DNA of 64,000 nt from NCBI GenBank assembly GCA_012295275.1, contig CM022665.1:19979150-20043149 (forward strand). Direction: 5' to 3'. The stretch is from Chrysomallon squamiferum. Taxonomy: Eukaryota; Mollusca; Gastropoda; Neomphalida; Peltospiridae. A program made the translations under genes and the position numbers. Positions 1 to 50,680 of this stretch are shown here, piece by piece; the stretch's first letter is position 1; each line of letters begins with the position of its first letter. The notes under the pieces are model-generated. The model worked only from the letters and a program-made list of their open reading frames with translations. It was not told where the DNA came from and did not search any database.

Positions 1-38230
<38,230 letters not shown>

Positions 38231-38800
38231 CGCAACAACTGACATAATACTATGACGTCAACAGTGACGTGATAATGAAACCACAATAATATCTCGATGG
38301 CAACAGTATTTCAAATTAGTCATCTAACGTTATGGCTGTTATGATTTTTATAAAATCAGGTAAAGTCATTGTAAATATGTGTTAATACAAACTTGATCTT
38401 GTCTCGTTTGTGTTGAAATTAGTTAAAACTGAAATTTACAGAGAAAACTTAAAATATTATATTCTAGATGAAACCGGAGTTTCTTATAAACATGAAATCA
38501 TCAGGACTTGAACAGCTTACCAAGGTGCTATGATACTATTTCACGTGAAAACCCGAGGCGAGGCACTTGTAAAACAAACATTTAAACAGGTCGTGCCTTG
38601 AACTGTTTTCTTTCTCGGTGTGTTCGTGAAGGAATGTGCACTAGTCCCTGTGGGGCGGGAATTAAAAACATTACGTCATCATCCAATATTACGTCATTTT
38701 CACCATTGTCTTATACGTCATTTGCATAATGCCAAAGAAGGAATGTCGATTGTGTTTGACTGTGTAATTAATTATTGTCTATTAAATGAATAGGTTTTAC
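38231..38800 (+). other. SIM 3' UTR and flank with CRE/octamer cluster
   Basis: Unique sequence after the stop. Three TACGTCA cores within about 50 bp (38671-38720), the last running into an octamer-like atttgcataat. The UTR length is unknown. Confidence 0.45.
38781..38786 (+). terminator. Possible SIM polyadenylation signal (ATTAAA)
   Basis: ATTAAA about 550 nt past the stop, followed by T-rich DNA. Other AT-rich hexamers are close, so this is one option among several. Confidence 0.25.
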
Positions 38801-38916
38801 ACACGTTTACAAATTGTTTCTAATTCTGAGTTTTTCTTACACACATCGCTATTTATTAAAATCTTTTAAACTACCTTTCCCTATATACAAAGTGACGTCA
38901 CAAAAAACACACCCAC

Positions 38917-38917
<1 letters not shown>

Positions 38918-38954
<37 letters not shown>

Positions 38955-39190
38955 AACAAATAAAGAACGAATAAATGGAAGAAAGAAGGAATAAATGAAA
39001 GAATGAAAGAAAGAATAGATGAAAGAAAAAATATAAATGGAGGAAAACGATAGATATCATGAAATAAATAAATAAATAAATAAATATATAAATAAGGAAA
39101 ACGATAGAAATCGTGAAATAAATAAATAAATAAATAAATAAATAAGGAAAACGACAGAAATCGTGAAATAAATAAATAAATAAATGGAAA
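38918..39190. repeat. Poly-A and (AAAT)n tandem tract
   Basis: About 33 A from 38919, then GAAAGAATAAAT units. A larger unit, about 60 bp, (ggaaaacgatagaaatcgtg plus AAAT run) repeats three times at 39042-39180. Confidence 0.9.
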
Positions 39191-39560
39191 AAAAGAAACA
39201 AAGAGTGAAAGTAACATACGTTTACACGGAGAAATTACGAAAACTAGTAAATATATAATTTTATGTTTTATACTTTTATAACAATGTTTACTTATTTTTA
39301 ATAAAAAAAAAATATATTTATACTAAATTGTCGTTTTAAACTAAATAAATATACGAAAAATTATCAATAAATAAATAACATTATTGTTATTGTTATTATT
39401 ATTATTATTTACATTCAGTTTCAAATGAAGTAGAAGAAATTACGATTATATGTAAATATACAAGAAATGAAAACACAAATATAACTTTTATTTATGTATT
39501 ATTTTTTGTATCTGTTTTAAAACAACTCCGAGCTTTCTGAAAATATTCTTTACAAAACTA

Positions 39561-39595
<35 letters not shown>

Positions 39596-40070
39596 ATATC
39601 AGAAACAAATTAGGTAAAAAAAAATTTAAATAAGAGTAAACTAATTAAAATTAAAATAAATTACTGAACAGACGAAAATAAATAAATAAATAAAAAATAT
39701 GAATGAATGAATAACTACCTAAATACAAATAAACAAAGAGTTATCACACACTGACACTATGTAAGAATTTTTATCTATGATGGTATTAAACTAAAGTCTA
39801 TTGACTCATACACGGACACTTGGCTTCTCTCTCAGTGTCAAGTACACTGATAAACGGGTTCAGATCTACCCGAACACGTCAACGACTTAACCCCGGGTCA
39901 CACATTTGGACAGTAGGCGAGGATTAACGGAGGAATGCCCGTCTATCGGCAAGTGTCGACTTTAATATTTCATTTATTTTGACAAATGGGCTAATTTCCC
40001 TGCTAGATTGCTTACAGCTGTTCAGGTCATTCGAAACAAGTGAGCTACGCGAATACTCACAGGTACTCAC
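39191..40070. other. Intergenic, AT-rich
   Basis: Poly-A at 39564-39594, AAAT runs. 39780-39960 is GC-balanced (cggacacttggcttctctct, ctaccgaacac-like text) and may be unique functional DNA. No gene. Confidence 0.45.
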
Positions 40071-40119
<49 letters not shown>

Positions 40120-40366
40120 GTAATAATAATAATAATAATAATAATATATAGTAGTAGTAGTAGTAGAAGAAGTAGTATAGTAGGAGTTGCAATAGTAGTA
40201 GTAGAAGTAGTAGCGGTAATAGTTGTAGAAGTGATAGTGGTAATGATCTATTGTAGTAGTGGTGGTGGTGATAGTAGTTGCGGTACTAGCAACAGTAGTA
40301 GTGGTCATAGTAATAGTGGTAGTAGTGGAAGTAGTAGTAGTAGCAGAAGCAGTAGTAGTAGTAGTA
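40071..40366. repeat. (AAT)n and degenerate (GTA)n
   Basis: AAT to about 40146, then interrupted GTA. This is the microsatellite tail of dispersed element copy B, far more degenerate than that of copy A. Confidence 0.93.
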
Positions 40367-40699
40367 GTACCATTAGTAATAGGAAGAGCAAGTAAAAAGG
40401 GTATGAGTGAACAATATATCCAGTATTTCATATATATATTTAAAGGCTATAAAACAGTGACAGTGAATATTTATTTATATTCTACATGCGAGTTGAAAAA
40501 GAAACGTCGGGTTAACTCAGACAGGTTCAGACATTCTGTTTAATATATTTTATTTTATCAGGAATACAGTGAATATTTAAATAATAAATAAGATAGGTAC
40601 TCTTAATTTTTTTTCGTTTTCTTTTATTATTTCTTTATTTATTTATTGTCATGAATTTAAACGACTGTAAAAGCAGGTCATTCTCGGTAGTGATATAAT
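40367..40699 (-). mobile_element. Dispersed element, copy B
   Basis: Reverse complement of 7888-8228 with about 93% identity by eye, small indels only, and the same TAC microsatellite junction (tcctattactaatggtacta on the minus strand). It lies in the SIM-HLCS spacer. Confidence 0.7.
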
Positions 40700-41330
40700 C
40701 ACTATGAACTGTGATAAAAAAAAAAAAATAAAAAAAAAATAAAATAAAATAAAAAATAAAAATAAAAATAAGAACTCTAAAACGAATAAAAAGAAAAATG
40801 AAAATTCAGCTTATTTATTCTCTTTATCTAAATGTTTTCCAGTGCGGCAGATGAACTCGGCTTTAACTTCGGACCATTGTCGCATTGCCACTAAGGATCC
40901 GGAAATTTTCCCCTCGCTCATCTTCAGTGACATTATGTGGTGACGAAAATCTTTTCAAATTACTCAGAAAAGACGTTTGCCCATCTCTCTGTTACGGTAA
41001 CGAGATAATTTAGGTTTAATGTCGTGAAAACACGAAAATGCAATTTCCCGCCTCTTGTGTCCGACTCGCTTCCTGTGAGCGTCAGCTTAGCGAAATATGC
41101 GATCGTCTTTTTATCAGCTGAAGGAATTTCCGCTCCAAGTGGAGAATTAAAACAATTTTCAAATTTTCTCAAAATTACCACTTCCACAAAATAAAACCAC
41201 TAAAGATGTTTTCTTCGCGTCCTACGAGTGAATTTTATTACAAGTTTTAGAAATACACTCACAACATAAACAAATTCCCCCAAATCCATAGTTCACTGTC
41301 GAATTGGCTGTTAATCTGAAAATACCAAAC
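40700..41330. other. Intergenic: A-rich tract then complex island
   Basis: Poly-A/AAAT to 40790. 40840-41230 is GC-balanced (cggaccattgtcgcattgcc, tttcccgcctcttgtgtccg, cttcctgtgagcgtcagctt) with no domain-bearing frame. Candidate conserved element. Confidence 0.33.
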
Positions 41331-41412
41331 GGAACCATTAGCTTTCTTCTTCTTTTCTTAATCATTTTTTTTTTTATTTATTTATTTCTTTAACATTTTT
41401 ACTGAGAATGTA

Positions 41413-41416
41413 TTAC

Positions 41417-41468
<52 letters not shown>

Positions 41469-41585
41469 TGCAATTAATATATAAATAAATAATAAAACTA
41501 GTAGCAATAACACCGAGAACACCTCTACTGCTACTGCTATGTCTTCTATCACTCCTTCTCGTCCTCCTACTACTACTATTGCCAC

Positions 41586-41625
<40 letters not shown>

Positions 41626-41774
41626 CAGAAGAAGAAGAAGAAAAAGAAGAAGAAGAAAATGCTATCATCAGCATAAAAATAATCATCATCATCATCATCA
41701 TTATCTGTATTGTTATTTATTATTATAATAATTATTATTGCTGTTATTGTTACTATCAATGTTGTCATTAATAC

Positions 41775-41821
<47 letters not shown>

Positions 41822-41822
41822 G
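41413..41822. repeat. TTA, AAT, GAA, ATC and TTA arrays
   Basis: Succession of trinucleotide microsatellites separated by short unique DNA; TTA and AAT runs face each other and could pair. Confidence 0.93.
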
Positions 41823-42245
41823 CGTCTTGCTTGTATAAATAAAAACTTTCTGTGATCAAAACTAATGGACTAAGGGTAAAGCAAGGCAATACATGTACAT
41901 TAATGAGCTTCATTACATGTGACGTCAGAACTTAACTAGATGAAAAGCGCCCCCGCCTTGTCTGAATCAATTTACGAAGGGGAGGTCACTACGTATAGAT
42001 AAAACCCACACTTGATATCCTTGTTTCCATCACTCGACATTATTTACTGCTTCTTTGTTTTCTGTGGGAATTTATGTAATTAGGGTTTTTTTCTGACACG
42101 AGAAGAATTGGTTAGGGGTGGGGCGATCATATTAGATGCAGCAGTTCGAATACCTCCACCCCTTACGTAATTCATTACACTATTGTTGTTGGTTTTTTTG
42201 TTGTTTTTTAAACGTTAAACCTTTTATCACAAGGACTTCAATATA
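41823..42245. other. Intergenic, moderately complex
   Basis: Unique DNA including gaaaagcgcccccgccttgt near 41942. No gene. Confidence 0.35.
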
Positions 42246-42357
42246 ATAAGTACTTATAAAAGAAATAAGTAATTAAGTAAGTAAGGAAATAAATAAATAA
42301 ACAGATAAATAAATAGGTAAATTAGGTAAGTGAATAAATAAATAAAATGTATATGAA

Positions 42358-42408
<51 letters not shown>

Positions 42409-42475
42409 TAATAAATAAATAAATTAATTAATTAATTAATTAATTAATTAATTAATTAATAAATAAATAAAGTAA
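42246..42475. repeat. (AAAT)n and (ATTA)n arrays
   Basis: AAAT tetranucleotides with an (ATTA)n block at about 42420-42460. Confidence 0.95.
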
Positions 42476-42780
42476 AAGCTATATAAATAAATTATGTAGG
42501 CCTTTGGAGATGTGTCAATTCGAAGCAATAATAACATTAATAATTTCGTACAGAAATGTAAATACATATCTTCATAAGCACATTTATTTATTAACTGAAT
42601 AACGACTGTTACTAAAATATACCTTGCATAGAATGGAATGACCAAAATAAAATTTGCCGATGTTTTTACAATATTCCAACGATGAAATATATTTCTCATT
42701 CAGATGTAAATAGATGTAAAAATGGATGCAGAAAAAAAAAAAGAAAAAAAAATACGCGTTTTTGATGTTACCGCAATATT

Positions 42781-43070
42781 CCGTCATTTTGAACTAAATT
42801 TGGCGGCGACTCTCGTTCGATGACTGCGACACAAAGTAAATTGGTTAAGTTGAGTCATCCGCGTGCTCTTCGATCCCAGCAAGACATCAAAGCCGCAGAT
42901 TTTGTTTAATTGATCCAATTTGCCACGAAAAATCATCTCCTCGCCCTTGTGTTAATTGTCGAAATCGCCCAGTGACTCTGTACCAGTCGACTGGAAGTTA
43001 CACATATTATACTGAGCAGTTCATGTGTGTGTATTTAATGTACAATGTCAGATCTTGTGTCAGCCTTACG
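42781..43070. promoter_or_regulatory. Candidate conserved island 5 (spacer)
   Basis: GC-balanced unique block (tggcggcgactctcgttcga, gttaattgtcgaaatcgccc) between AT-rich arrays, no frame. Confidence 0.33.
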
Positions 43071-43079
43071 TACACCCTA

Positions 43080-43080
<1 letters not shown>

Positions 43081-43117
<37 letters not shown>

Positions 43118-43440
43118 GAAAAAGAAGATGAAGAAGAAGACCAAGAAGAAAAAGAACGTGCAAGTTACTTAATAGTATATAAAATACAAAAATAATATAT
43201 AAAATAAAAATAAATAAATTGAAACAGATTAAAACGTACTTGAAGAAGAAGAAGAAAAACAACAACATTAATAATAATGACGATAATAACACCGTAAAAA
43301 AAAAAAAAAAAACGTACGTATGCACATACATACACAATTACACACAAACATACATACACGCATACAAAGAGACAATCATACAGATATTCACTGAGATAAA
43401 CACAAAAATCTCTGAATAGAAAAAGCAAAAAAAAAAAAGA
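43081..43440. repeat. AAT/GAA and CATA-rich tract
   Basis: AAT to 43118, GAA/AAGAA, poly-A, then CATA-type sequence to about 43380. Confidence 0.85.
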
Positions 43441-43679
43441 AGAAAAATGTCCACGTAGATTTTTTTATTTAACCCTAGACTCAGGAAGTTTTCATAGATG
43501 GAGCTGTGACGACATAAAGGAAGGTAATAAAAAAAACTAATCAGTTTCATTTCTGGTGATCTTTGTTCTCGCTGTTAAGTTATGTTATGACTCTGTCTCA
43601 TAATGTTGTAATTATTTCCATATTAGTCTCGTCTGATATTTCTTCACAGTGTTTTCATTTAATTAGACTAGAAAAAGAC

Positions 43680-44110
43680 TTAATCCAATAACCGAGGGCA
43701 GGATCAACACACAGGCAATCCGTTCTATATTGGCAGAGCCTACTTCACGCCTGGCCGTCACTAATTGACCCTAAACAAGTTTGTAGTATCTAAATAACTC
43801 GCAGGAAGTCCTTTAAAGACCTTTATGCAGATTTGCGATCGGGTCTCAGCGAGACCGGAAATGTGCTGTCAAAAAGAGATGCTGGGCCTGCGCATTATGG
43901 GAACGCTGGCGTCATATTCGCTTTGTGCCGAACTTCTCTTTATTACTTCCGGTTTGCGGAAGTCTTCATTGTCATCGGAGCTTTCTTGCTTTTAACACAT
44001 TACTTGGATATCGCGCCGAGGAAGACGGCAAATGACGACTATTATTCGGCATTTTGCTGCGAATTAAGCTGATAACACATTTTTGATTTGTCTCGAAAGG
44101 CAGTCAGCGA
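43680..44110. promoter_or_regulatory. Candidate conserved island 6 (spacer)
   Basis: GC-balanced unique block with tcacgcctggccgtcactaa, a short inverted repeat ggtctcagcgagacc (about 43843-43857) and paired ETS-type cores (acttccggtttgcggaagt, about 43946-43964). A 79-codon frame has no recognised domain. Confidence 0.36.
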
Positions 44111-44218
44111 AAAAACGTAATCCATTTAAGATGGCGAAAAAAATCTGCTTCATCAAGGAATGTCTTTTTAATTAACATTTGCGCGTTAAAAGTTAATTAA
44201 TTTCATTAATGTTAGTAT

Positions 44219-44221
<3 letters not shown>

Positions 44222-44297
<76 letters not shown>
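44222..44297. repeat. (CT)n microsatellite, about 74 bp
   Basis: Pure array. Confidence 0.98.
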
Positions 44298-44298
<1 letters not shown>

Positions 44299-44895
44299 GT
44301 ATATCATACAGTTGTTTTACAACATTTGTTAAATACAGCCGAGTATTTCCTACATAATCCACTGGTTGTGTTTTAATCTATTCAGTGGTTCTGGGTGCAC
44401 GTTTAAGATTTTCAAACAAATCGTCTACCTCTAAAGTTTCACTTTGATCCACACAGCAAACATTTGTCTAATTGTTGTAAAAAGCAATCGCAGTGGTTCT
44501 GCAGCAGCAGGAGTATTGAAATGTGTCCCACCGACTTTGATCACAGAAACACGAGCTGTGAACAGAGAGAAAAGTGACAAACGAGAGAGTGAGAAATCTG
44601 ATACACGTGTAAGTAATGAAACTGTCAGATCAGTTTGTTCAGATATGTAGCAGTGAAAATACAAATTTCACTCTGTTGTGTTCAGCCGACATCAGGTAAC
44701 AAAACGAATGTGTAATTATTACATTTAACAATTAACAAAATGTCTGTATTAAATACTTTTACAGTAATAAATATTTTTATTTTACGAATAACATTTATAT
44801 TAAATATTTTTATTTTACGAATAACATTTATATTAAATATTTCTACATTTTATAGTTAAAAAATATTTTAATTAAACAGTTAACAAAATGTCTTA

Positions 44896-44932
<37 letters not shown>

Positions 44933-46120
44933 TACATTCTACAGATAACGTAGCAGATGTTAGCGTACCGCAACTAGACAAAGGTACTGGATTTTTCAGT
45001 GGATGATAAAAGTAATACATCTCCTCTACATTTCTGGGGTTCATTCAAATTCACTTTTCTGTTTAATATAGAGGGATTCTTGAACAGTGTTTTTGTAATT
45101 GAATAATATGTAATATATTTAAAACTGTGTCTCCAAGTACGTCTGTGACGATGTACGTACTGAAGTACGTCTGACGTACGATGTTGAAATTGTGTTCAGT
45201 ATTGTAAAACGAACAATTTTTTTTCTTCCTTTTTTTAATTTTTTTTTTTTTATACTTTCCGTTTTCTGTTTATTTTAAATAATAACAATAATAATACTAA
45301 CATTATGTTAAGTAATTTAAATAATAAAGAACGTTGAGTTAAACTTAAAATTGTTTATTATTAAGAATTGTTTTGTATTTTAGTATCTTAAAGAGCATTT
45401 GTGAGTGTATACGTTTGTGCATTTGCGATCGCGTGTATTGATATACGTAACGTGTATATTTCGATAGAAAACAGAAAAGAAATTATGTGAAAATGTTTTA
45501 TTAACTTCTTTAACTAATCTGGTTATCTATAACTGAATAGTGTTTAATATATATATAATATATATTAAACGAAATACAAACTAATAATAATAATAAAAAA
45601 AAAAAAATAATATTATTATTATTATTATAATAAAACAAAACAAAGAAATAATACAGAAACTTCAAAAGTGAAATATATATAAAAGAAAGAGAAAAAAAAA
45701 AAAAAAAAAAAAAAGAGAGAGACAAAAAAAAAAAAAAAAAACAGAAAGAGATCGTAGTGGAAAATTATTAATAAATGACAAGTTTACAAGTGAATTAAAT
45801 TTCATGACCTCTGACCTGGGTGTTTCATACATACAGTACTAAACAACGTCATGAGTCAGATATGCACTAATTATTCTGTTTATAGACGGGTGTAGTGATT
45901 TATTAACTGTCTGTTGAAAAGGGCGTGCCCCTCAGTATTTCTAAAATAACATAACGATGCATTTATCTGTTAAATTCAGACACATAAATATTCATATTTT
46001 ATATGAATTTCGTTTAATAAAAATCATACCTATAATTTGTATAAGAAATATTTATATGAATAGACTGTAAAAAACTACTTTAATATTATATTTAAAACTA
46101 TAAAAAGTCTATATAGAAGC
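44298..46120. other. Intergenic, AT-rich
   Basis: Tandem ttaaatatttttattttacg plus aataacattta at 44745-44860, (TA)n at 44900-44928, acgtacg-rich short repeats at 45135-45185, poly-A at 45690-45740. No gene. Confidence 0.55.
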
Positions 46121-46277
46121 TACAGTGTAAAAAAAAAAAAAAAAAAAAACAACAACTAGAAATACATAAATAAAAATAAAATCGTAAATATAATAAAATA
46201 ATAACACTACTACTATTGCTGCTGCTACTACTACTAATGATGTACTAATAATGATTATAGTAATAACAGTATTAGTA

Positions 46278-46323
<46 letters not shown>

Positions 46324-46353
46324 CAACAACAGCAACAACAATAGCAACAACAA

Positions 46354-46385
<32 letters not shown>

Positions 46386-46445
46386 AATAATAGCAGCAAT
46401 AAAAAAACAACACCAAAAAAAAAAAAAAAAAAAAAAAATAAATAA
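46121..46445. repeat. Poly-A, AAT, CAA and AAAT arrays
   Basis: (AAT)n at 46280-46320, CAA to 46352, AAAT to 46392, poly-A at 46416-46438. Confidence 0.95.
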
Positions 46446-46641
46446 GACCAATAATTATATTATCAATAATATACAAAGTATGCACAACAAAAATATCCTG
46501 ATAATACTTATAAGTTTATGAAGTATTTACAATTTGATTACTTTAGATATACTACTGTGAAGAGGAAGGACACAAGCCAGAAGCCAAAACTCTTCCGCTT
46601 CATTCTAAATAATAATCAGTATGACAAATATAAGACAAAAC

Positions 46642-46803
46642 AATCCCAGCATGCAATGTTATAGTTAGTTTAAAAGCATCTCTGCAAATTACATACAAAT
46701 TATGGTGTATCTATCCCAGCATGCAGTGTTATTGTAACATTTTAAAGAGCATCTCTGCAAATTATGCTCAAACCAAAGTGTATCTATCCCAGCATGCAAT
46801 GCT
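46642..46803. repeat. 70-72-bp tandem repeat with atcccagcatgcaatg
   Basis: Copies start near 46643, 46713 and 46785, sharing atcccagcatgcaatgtta and gagcatctctgcaaatta. Confidence 0.9.
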
Positions 46804-46854
46804 AATTATTAGTGAAAAGTGAGATTAAGTGAGATTTAAAATGATCTAAATACA

Positions 46855-46855
<1 letters not shown>

Positions 46856-46887
<32 letters not shown>
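46856..46887. repeat. (GT)n microsatellite
   Basis: About 15 GT units. Confidence 0.95.
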
Positions 46888-47458
46888 TCAAAATGCCTTC
46901 ATAAGACATCGTATCCGATTCTTATTTCACAACATTTACTTTTTTCACAAACAGTTTTACGACTAAATATTACAGTTCAGATATTTACACACTTGTATTG
47001 TACACTCACTGGATTTATAAATAATAAACAACACTAAAATTTTATTTCATTATCTGAACAACAACAAGAAAACAAAAATACTTTTTAGATTTAAGAATCG
47101 ACAGAGAAGCATGTATGTGAATTATGTACAATAATTATTTTTTAAATTATTGTTTTAAATTTGTTTTTAAACTGTTTAATTCTTTAAATGGAACAAGCTC
47201 ACAGTCAGATAACATTATGAAGACTTACTGTGAGTAAATTAATTACATTATCACTGGTGAGCATGAGCATCTGCTCACAACAAATCATACCAGATGATAA
47301 ACATTTGTAAATTACATAACTGAATCACTTGTTTTACAAGTCTGGTAACACAGTTACAGTTTCCAGATAATTAAAAAACTAATATTTAGCATGTCTGTAT
47401 GTTTCACTATTATGAAGCCAAATACATTACTTTTTGATCTGATTAAAATAAACATAGT
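46888..47458 (-). other. HLCS 3' flank and probable 3' UTR
   Basis: AT-rich unique DNA downstream of the HLCS stop. On the minus strand AATAAA occurs at 47046-47041, about 415 nt past the stop, and is a possible polyadenylation signal among others. Confidence 0.35.
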
Positions 47459-47630
47459 TTATTTTCTCTTGATTGAGATAAGGTTGTGCATCATGTCAAA
47501 TGTGTTACCATTAGGCTGTACACTGACAGTCTGTCCATCATCTGTCTGTACCTGCAGAAAACCAAACTCATCAAGTCCACAGACAGTCACCTCCTTACCT
47601 CCCTCACTCTCCAGTCGAACTTTGACCCCA
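47459..47630 (-). CDS. HLCS: HLCS coding exon 12: C-terminal domain and stop
   Basis: Residues 884-940: [20 protein letters not shown] then [20 protein letters not shown] and [20 protein letters not shown] stop at 47461-47459. Human ends LVTVHPDGNSFDML-type sequence followed by RNLILPKRR, so the domain is complete. Acceptor cttttttcag at 47631. Confidence 0.96.
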
Positions 47631-47901
47631 CTGAAAAAAAGTAAGAAAAAAAGAAGACTCATCTATATTGTAATTCTAGAAATAACTACTTAACAGGATA
47701 CTTTTTGGTTAACATTTTAACTGTAATTTCTGCTATGTGATATACAGAGCTGCAAGGTAACTATATATGTGATTTATAAAAACAACAACAACAACAAACA
47801 AAACAATAACAGGAAAAAAAAACAACAACAAATAAATGACAATCAAAAAAACAAGAGAAACAAAAATAAAAAGCTGCCTCTCTCTTTGTGTGTGTCCCAT
47901 T

Positions 47902-47970
<69 letters not shown>

Positions 47971-49148
47971 ATAACAAGAAATAAATTACAAATAAAAATA
48001 TAAAACGTACAAAGGGAGAAGTACAACTCGGCAAACTGTATTTGAAAGAGTAAGAAGAGATGTGTTTGAAGAGAGGACACTGCTCTACTTTGTTCTCTTT
48101 CAGTGACAACTGATCACGAAGCAGAGTGACTGCTAACAAGGTGAAAGACAAACACCAGGGTAATGTATACAGCGCAGCGTTCAGACAGCATGGAGCCTGT
48201 CATTGTAGCCACAGCACTGGCGTATGTAGAGCATCAAAACACAGGTCACTAGTATTTACATTAGTTCATACTAATACTGCTTATATGACATCAGCGTTCA
48301 TACACTATTCATAGTTATAGACTGCTTATAGACTAGTGTGTTCATACATTTTCCAGTTATAGAATGCCTGTATATCAATGTGCTCATACACTGTTTATAC
48401 AGATTTATACTACTTATAAATCAGTGATCATACACAATCAGTGTGTTCATACACTGTTCTCTTACTGCTTATGTATCATTGTGTTCATACACTGTCCATA
48501 TAGTGTAAGTTACAGACTGATTGTATATCAGTGTGTTGATACTGTTCTCAGTAGGTTCATGTTGTTCATACACTTATAATTATATACAGCGTATACAACA
48601 TCAGTTTGTACATACAACAATGTTCATACAGCATCAGTATCTTTATACACCTTCAGTTTGTTCATACACAGTTCATGCAGTATCAGTTTGTTCAAACCAT
48701 TACAGTTACACACTATTTATACATCAGTTTGTTCATACATTGTTTATACCATTGTAGATTGCTTATGCAATTCATATTCTGTTCATAGAGTTATGTGATA
48801 TCAGTGAGTTCATAGACTGTTCATATAGTTATACAATAGAATATCAGGGTATTGATACATTTTTGATAGTTATTCAATAGAATATTAAAAAAAAATTAAA
48901 ATAAAAATTAAAACAAAAAAGACTTACCTATGTAACCACCTGTCATAGTACAGGTGACAAAACGACTCTCTACCTTCTTTCTGAAACTTCTCTATCAGCT
49001 CTTCTATCAGTGTCACTGTTCTAGCTATCAGAGCCTCACTACTACATCGCTCCAGTGTGCTGTTGTATTGGGTGTTGTGTTGCTGTATCAGATCATTGAT
49101 ACACATTGTAGGGTTGCTGTTGTCCACATTGAAACCACAGCCTGAAAA

Positions 49149-49179
<31 letters not shown>

Positions 49180-50256
49180 GTAACTTAATAAATAAATAAA
49201 TAAATAAATACATAAATAAGAAAATAAATAAATATGGAAGTAATAAGTAAGAAAGTAAGTAAATAAGTAGATAAGTAAGGAAATAAGAAGCTAACTAACT
49301 AATTAACTATGAAAATAAATAATAACAAACAAGTAAGTAATAAAGTAAGTAAGCAAGTAAGTAAATAAATAAATAAAATAAATTAAACTAAATGAAGTAT
49401 TATAAAATGTATTTAGGTGTATTCGTTTGTATCTGACATACAAAAACAGTGGACAGACACACAGACACACAGAACAAAGAATCTGATCACAAAACCAGTG
49501 ACATAACACAGAGCTTGTGTCATCACCACATTCACTTTCTCATCAGCCGGTTTGTGTGTAAACATCGTAGTTGTTGCTGCGCCGATGTCCCGCAAACACT
49601 CGGCTGCTGTAACCAAGCAAAGCCTTTCTTGGCATCGTGCTCATCCGCATTGTTTGAGTCACACCTCACAGTGACGGGATAATGAAGACGTTTTATGATG
49701 GATTTGAGAAAACTGTTTGACAGATTCTGTGTCATTGTTCTGCCCACTGGTCAGTTGTGTACACAGAGAAATGAAGTACAAGATTCCCATCTTGAACCAG
49801 TTTATTTAAAAATAGAGTTGATTTTAAGTTTAGTTTTATACAGTTTATTTTGAAACCCAACCACTTTATTTTAAACCATAGTCAATTGTAAAAGTTTATT
49901 TTAAAACACAAGGTTATTTTAAAACAGAGCTACTTTATTTTAGAACATAACTAGTTTATTTTGAATGCAACTAGTTTATGTTAAAACACAACTAGTTTGT
50001 TTTAAATATAACTAGTTTATTTTAAAACACATTTAATTCTAAAACAGCTTATTTTATTTTGGTGTTAATAAACAATATTTTCATCAAAATGATTTCAAGT
50101 TTATCATGACATATCAATACAACTCATCAGTTCTCAACCACTTTAATTTACCTCAAACATGTCATAAAAGTAAACAATTTATTTTGATTGACCCATTTCT
50201 ACATTATATATATATAAAATAAAAAAAATAAAAATTAATATAAAATAAAGTAACAA

Positions 50257-50324
<68 letters not shown>

Positions 50325-50614
50325 TACTAAGACCAGTAATCTATTAATAATACAGATGAATATTTCTAAGTATACAGAAACGTGTATACAAACATATAGA
50401 TTTTTCTAGTTTGTCAGCACATGTTTAACACATGTTTATATTGACAACAGTAACAATCCACAATTTATTCACTACTTACTTTATGATTACAGGACATATA
50501 TACAGACAGATGGATTCAATTTTTTTTTTTTTTCACCTCTTTGCAAATAAAACAAAAATCTGTTATTTGTTTTAGTTTTCAGTTTAACATAATTGTATTA
50601 CTATTTTTATTTTA

Positions 50615-50680
<66 letters not shown>

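Noticed and set aside
42110-42175. tRNA-like hairpin with ttcgaat (aggggtgg pairing with ccacccct)
   Set aside because: An 8-bp stem and a T-loop-like heptamer are present, but T-stem, anticodon arm and A box do not form; not called as tRNA or tRNA-derived SINE.
43833-44072. 79-codon frame in the SIM-HLCS spacer
   Set aside because: No domain and no splice or promoter context; the sequence fits better as non-coding island.
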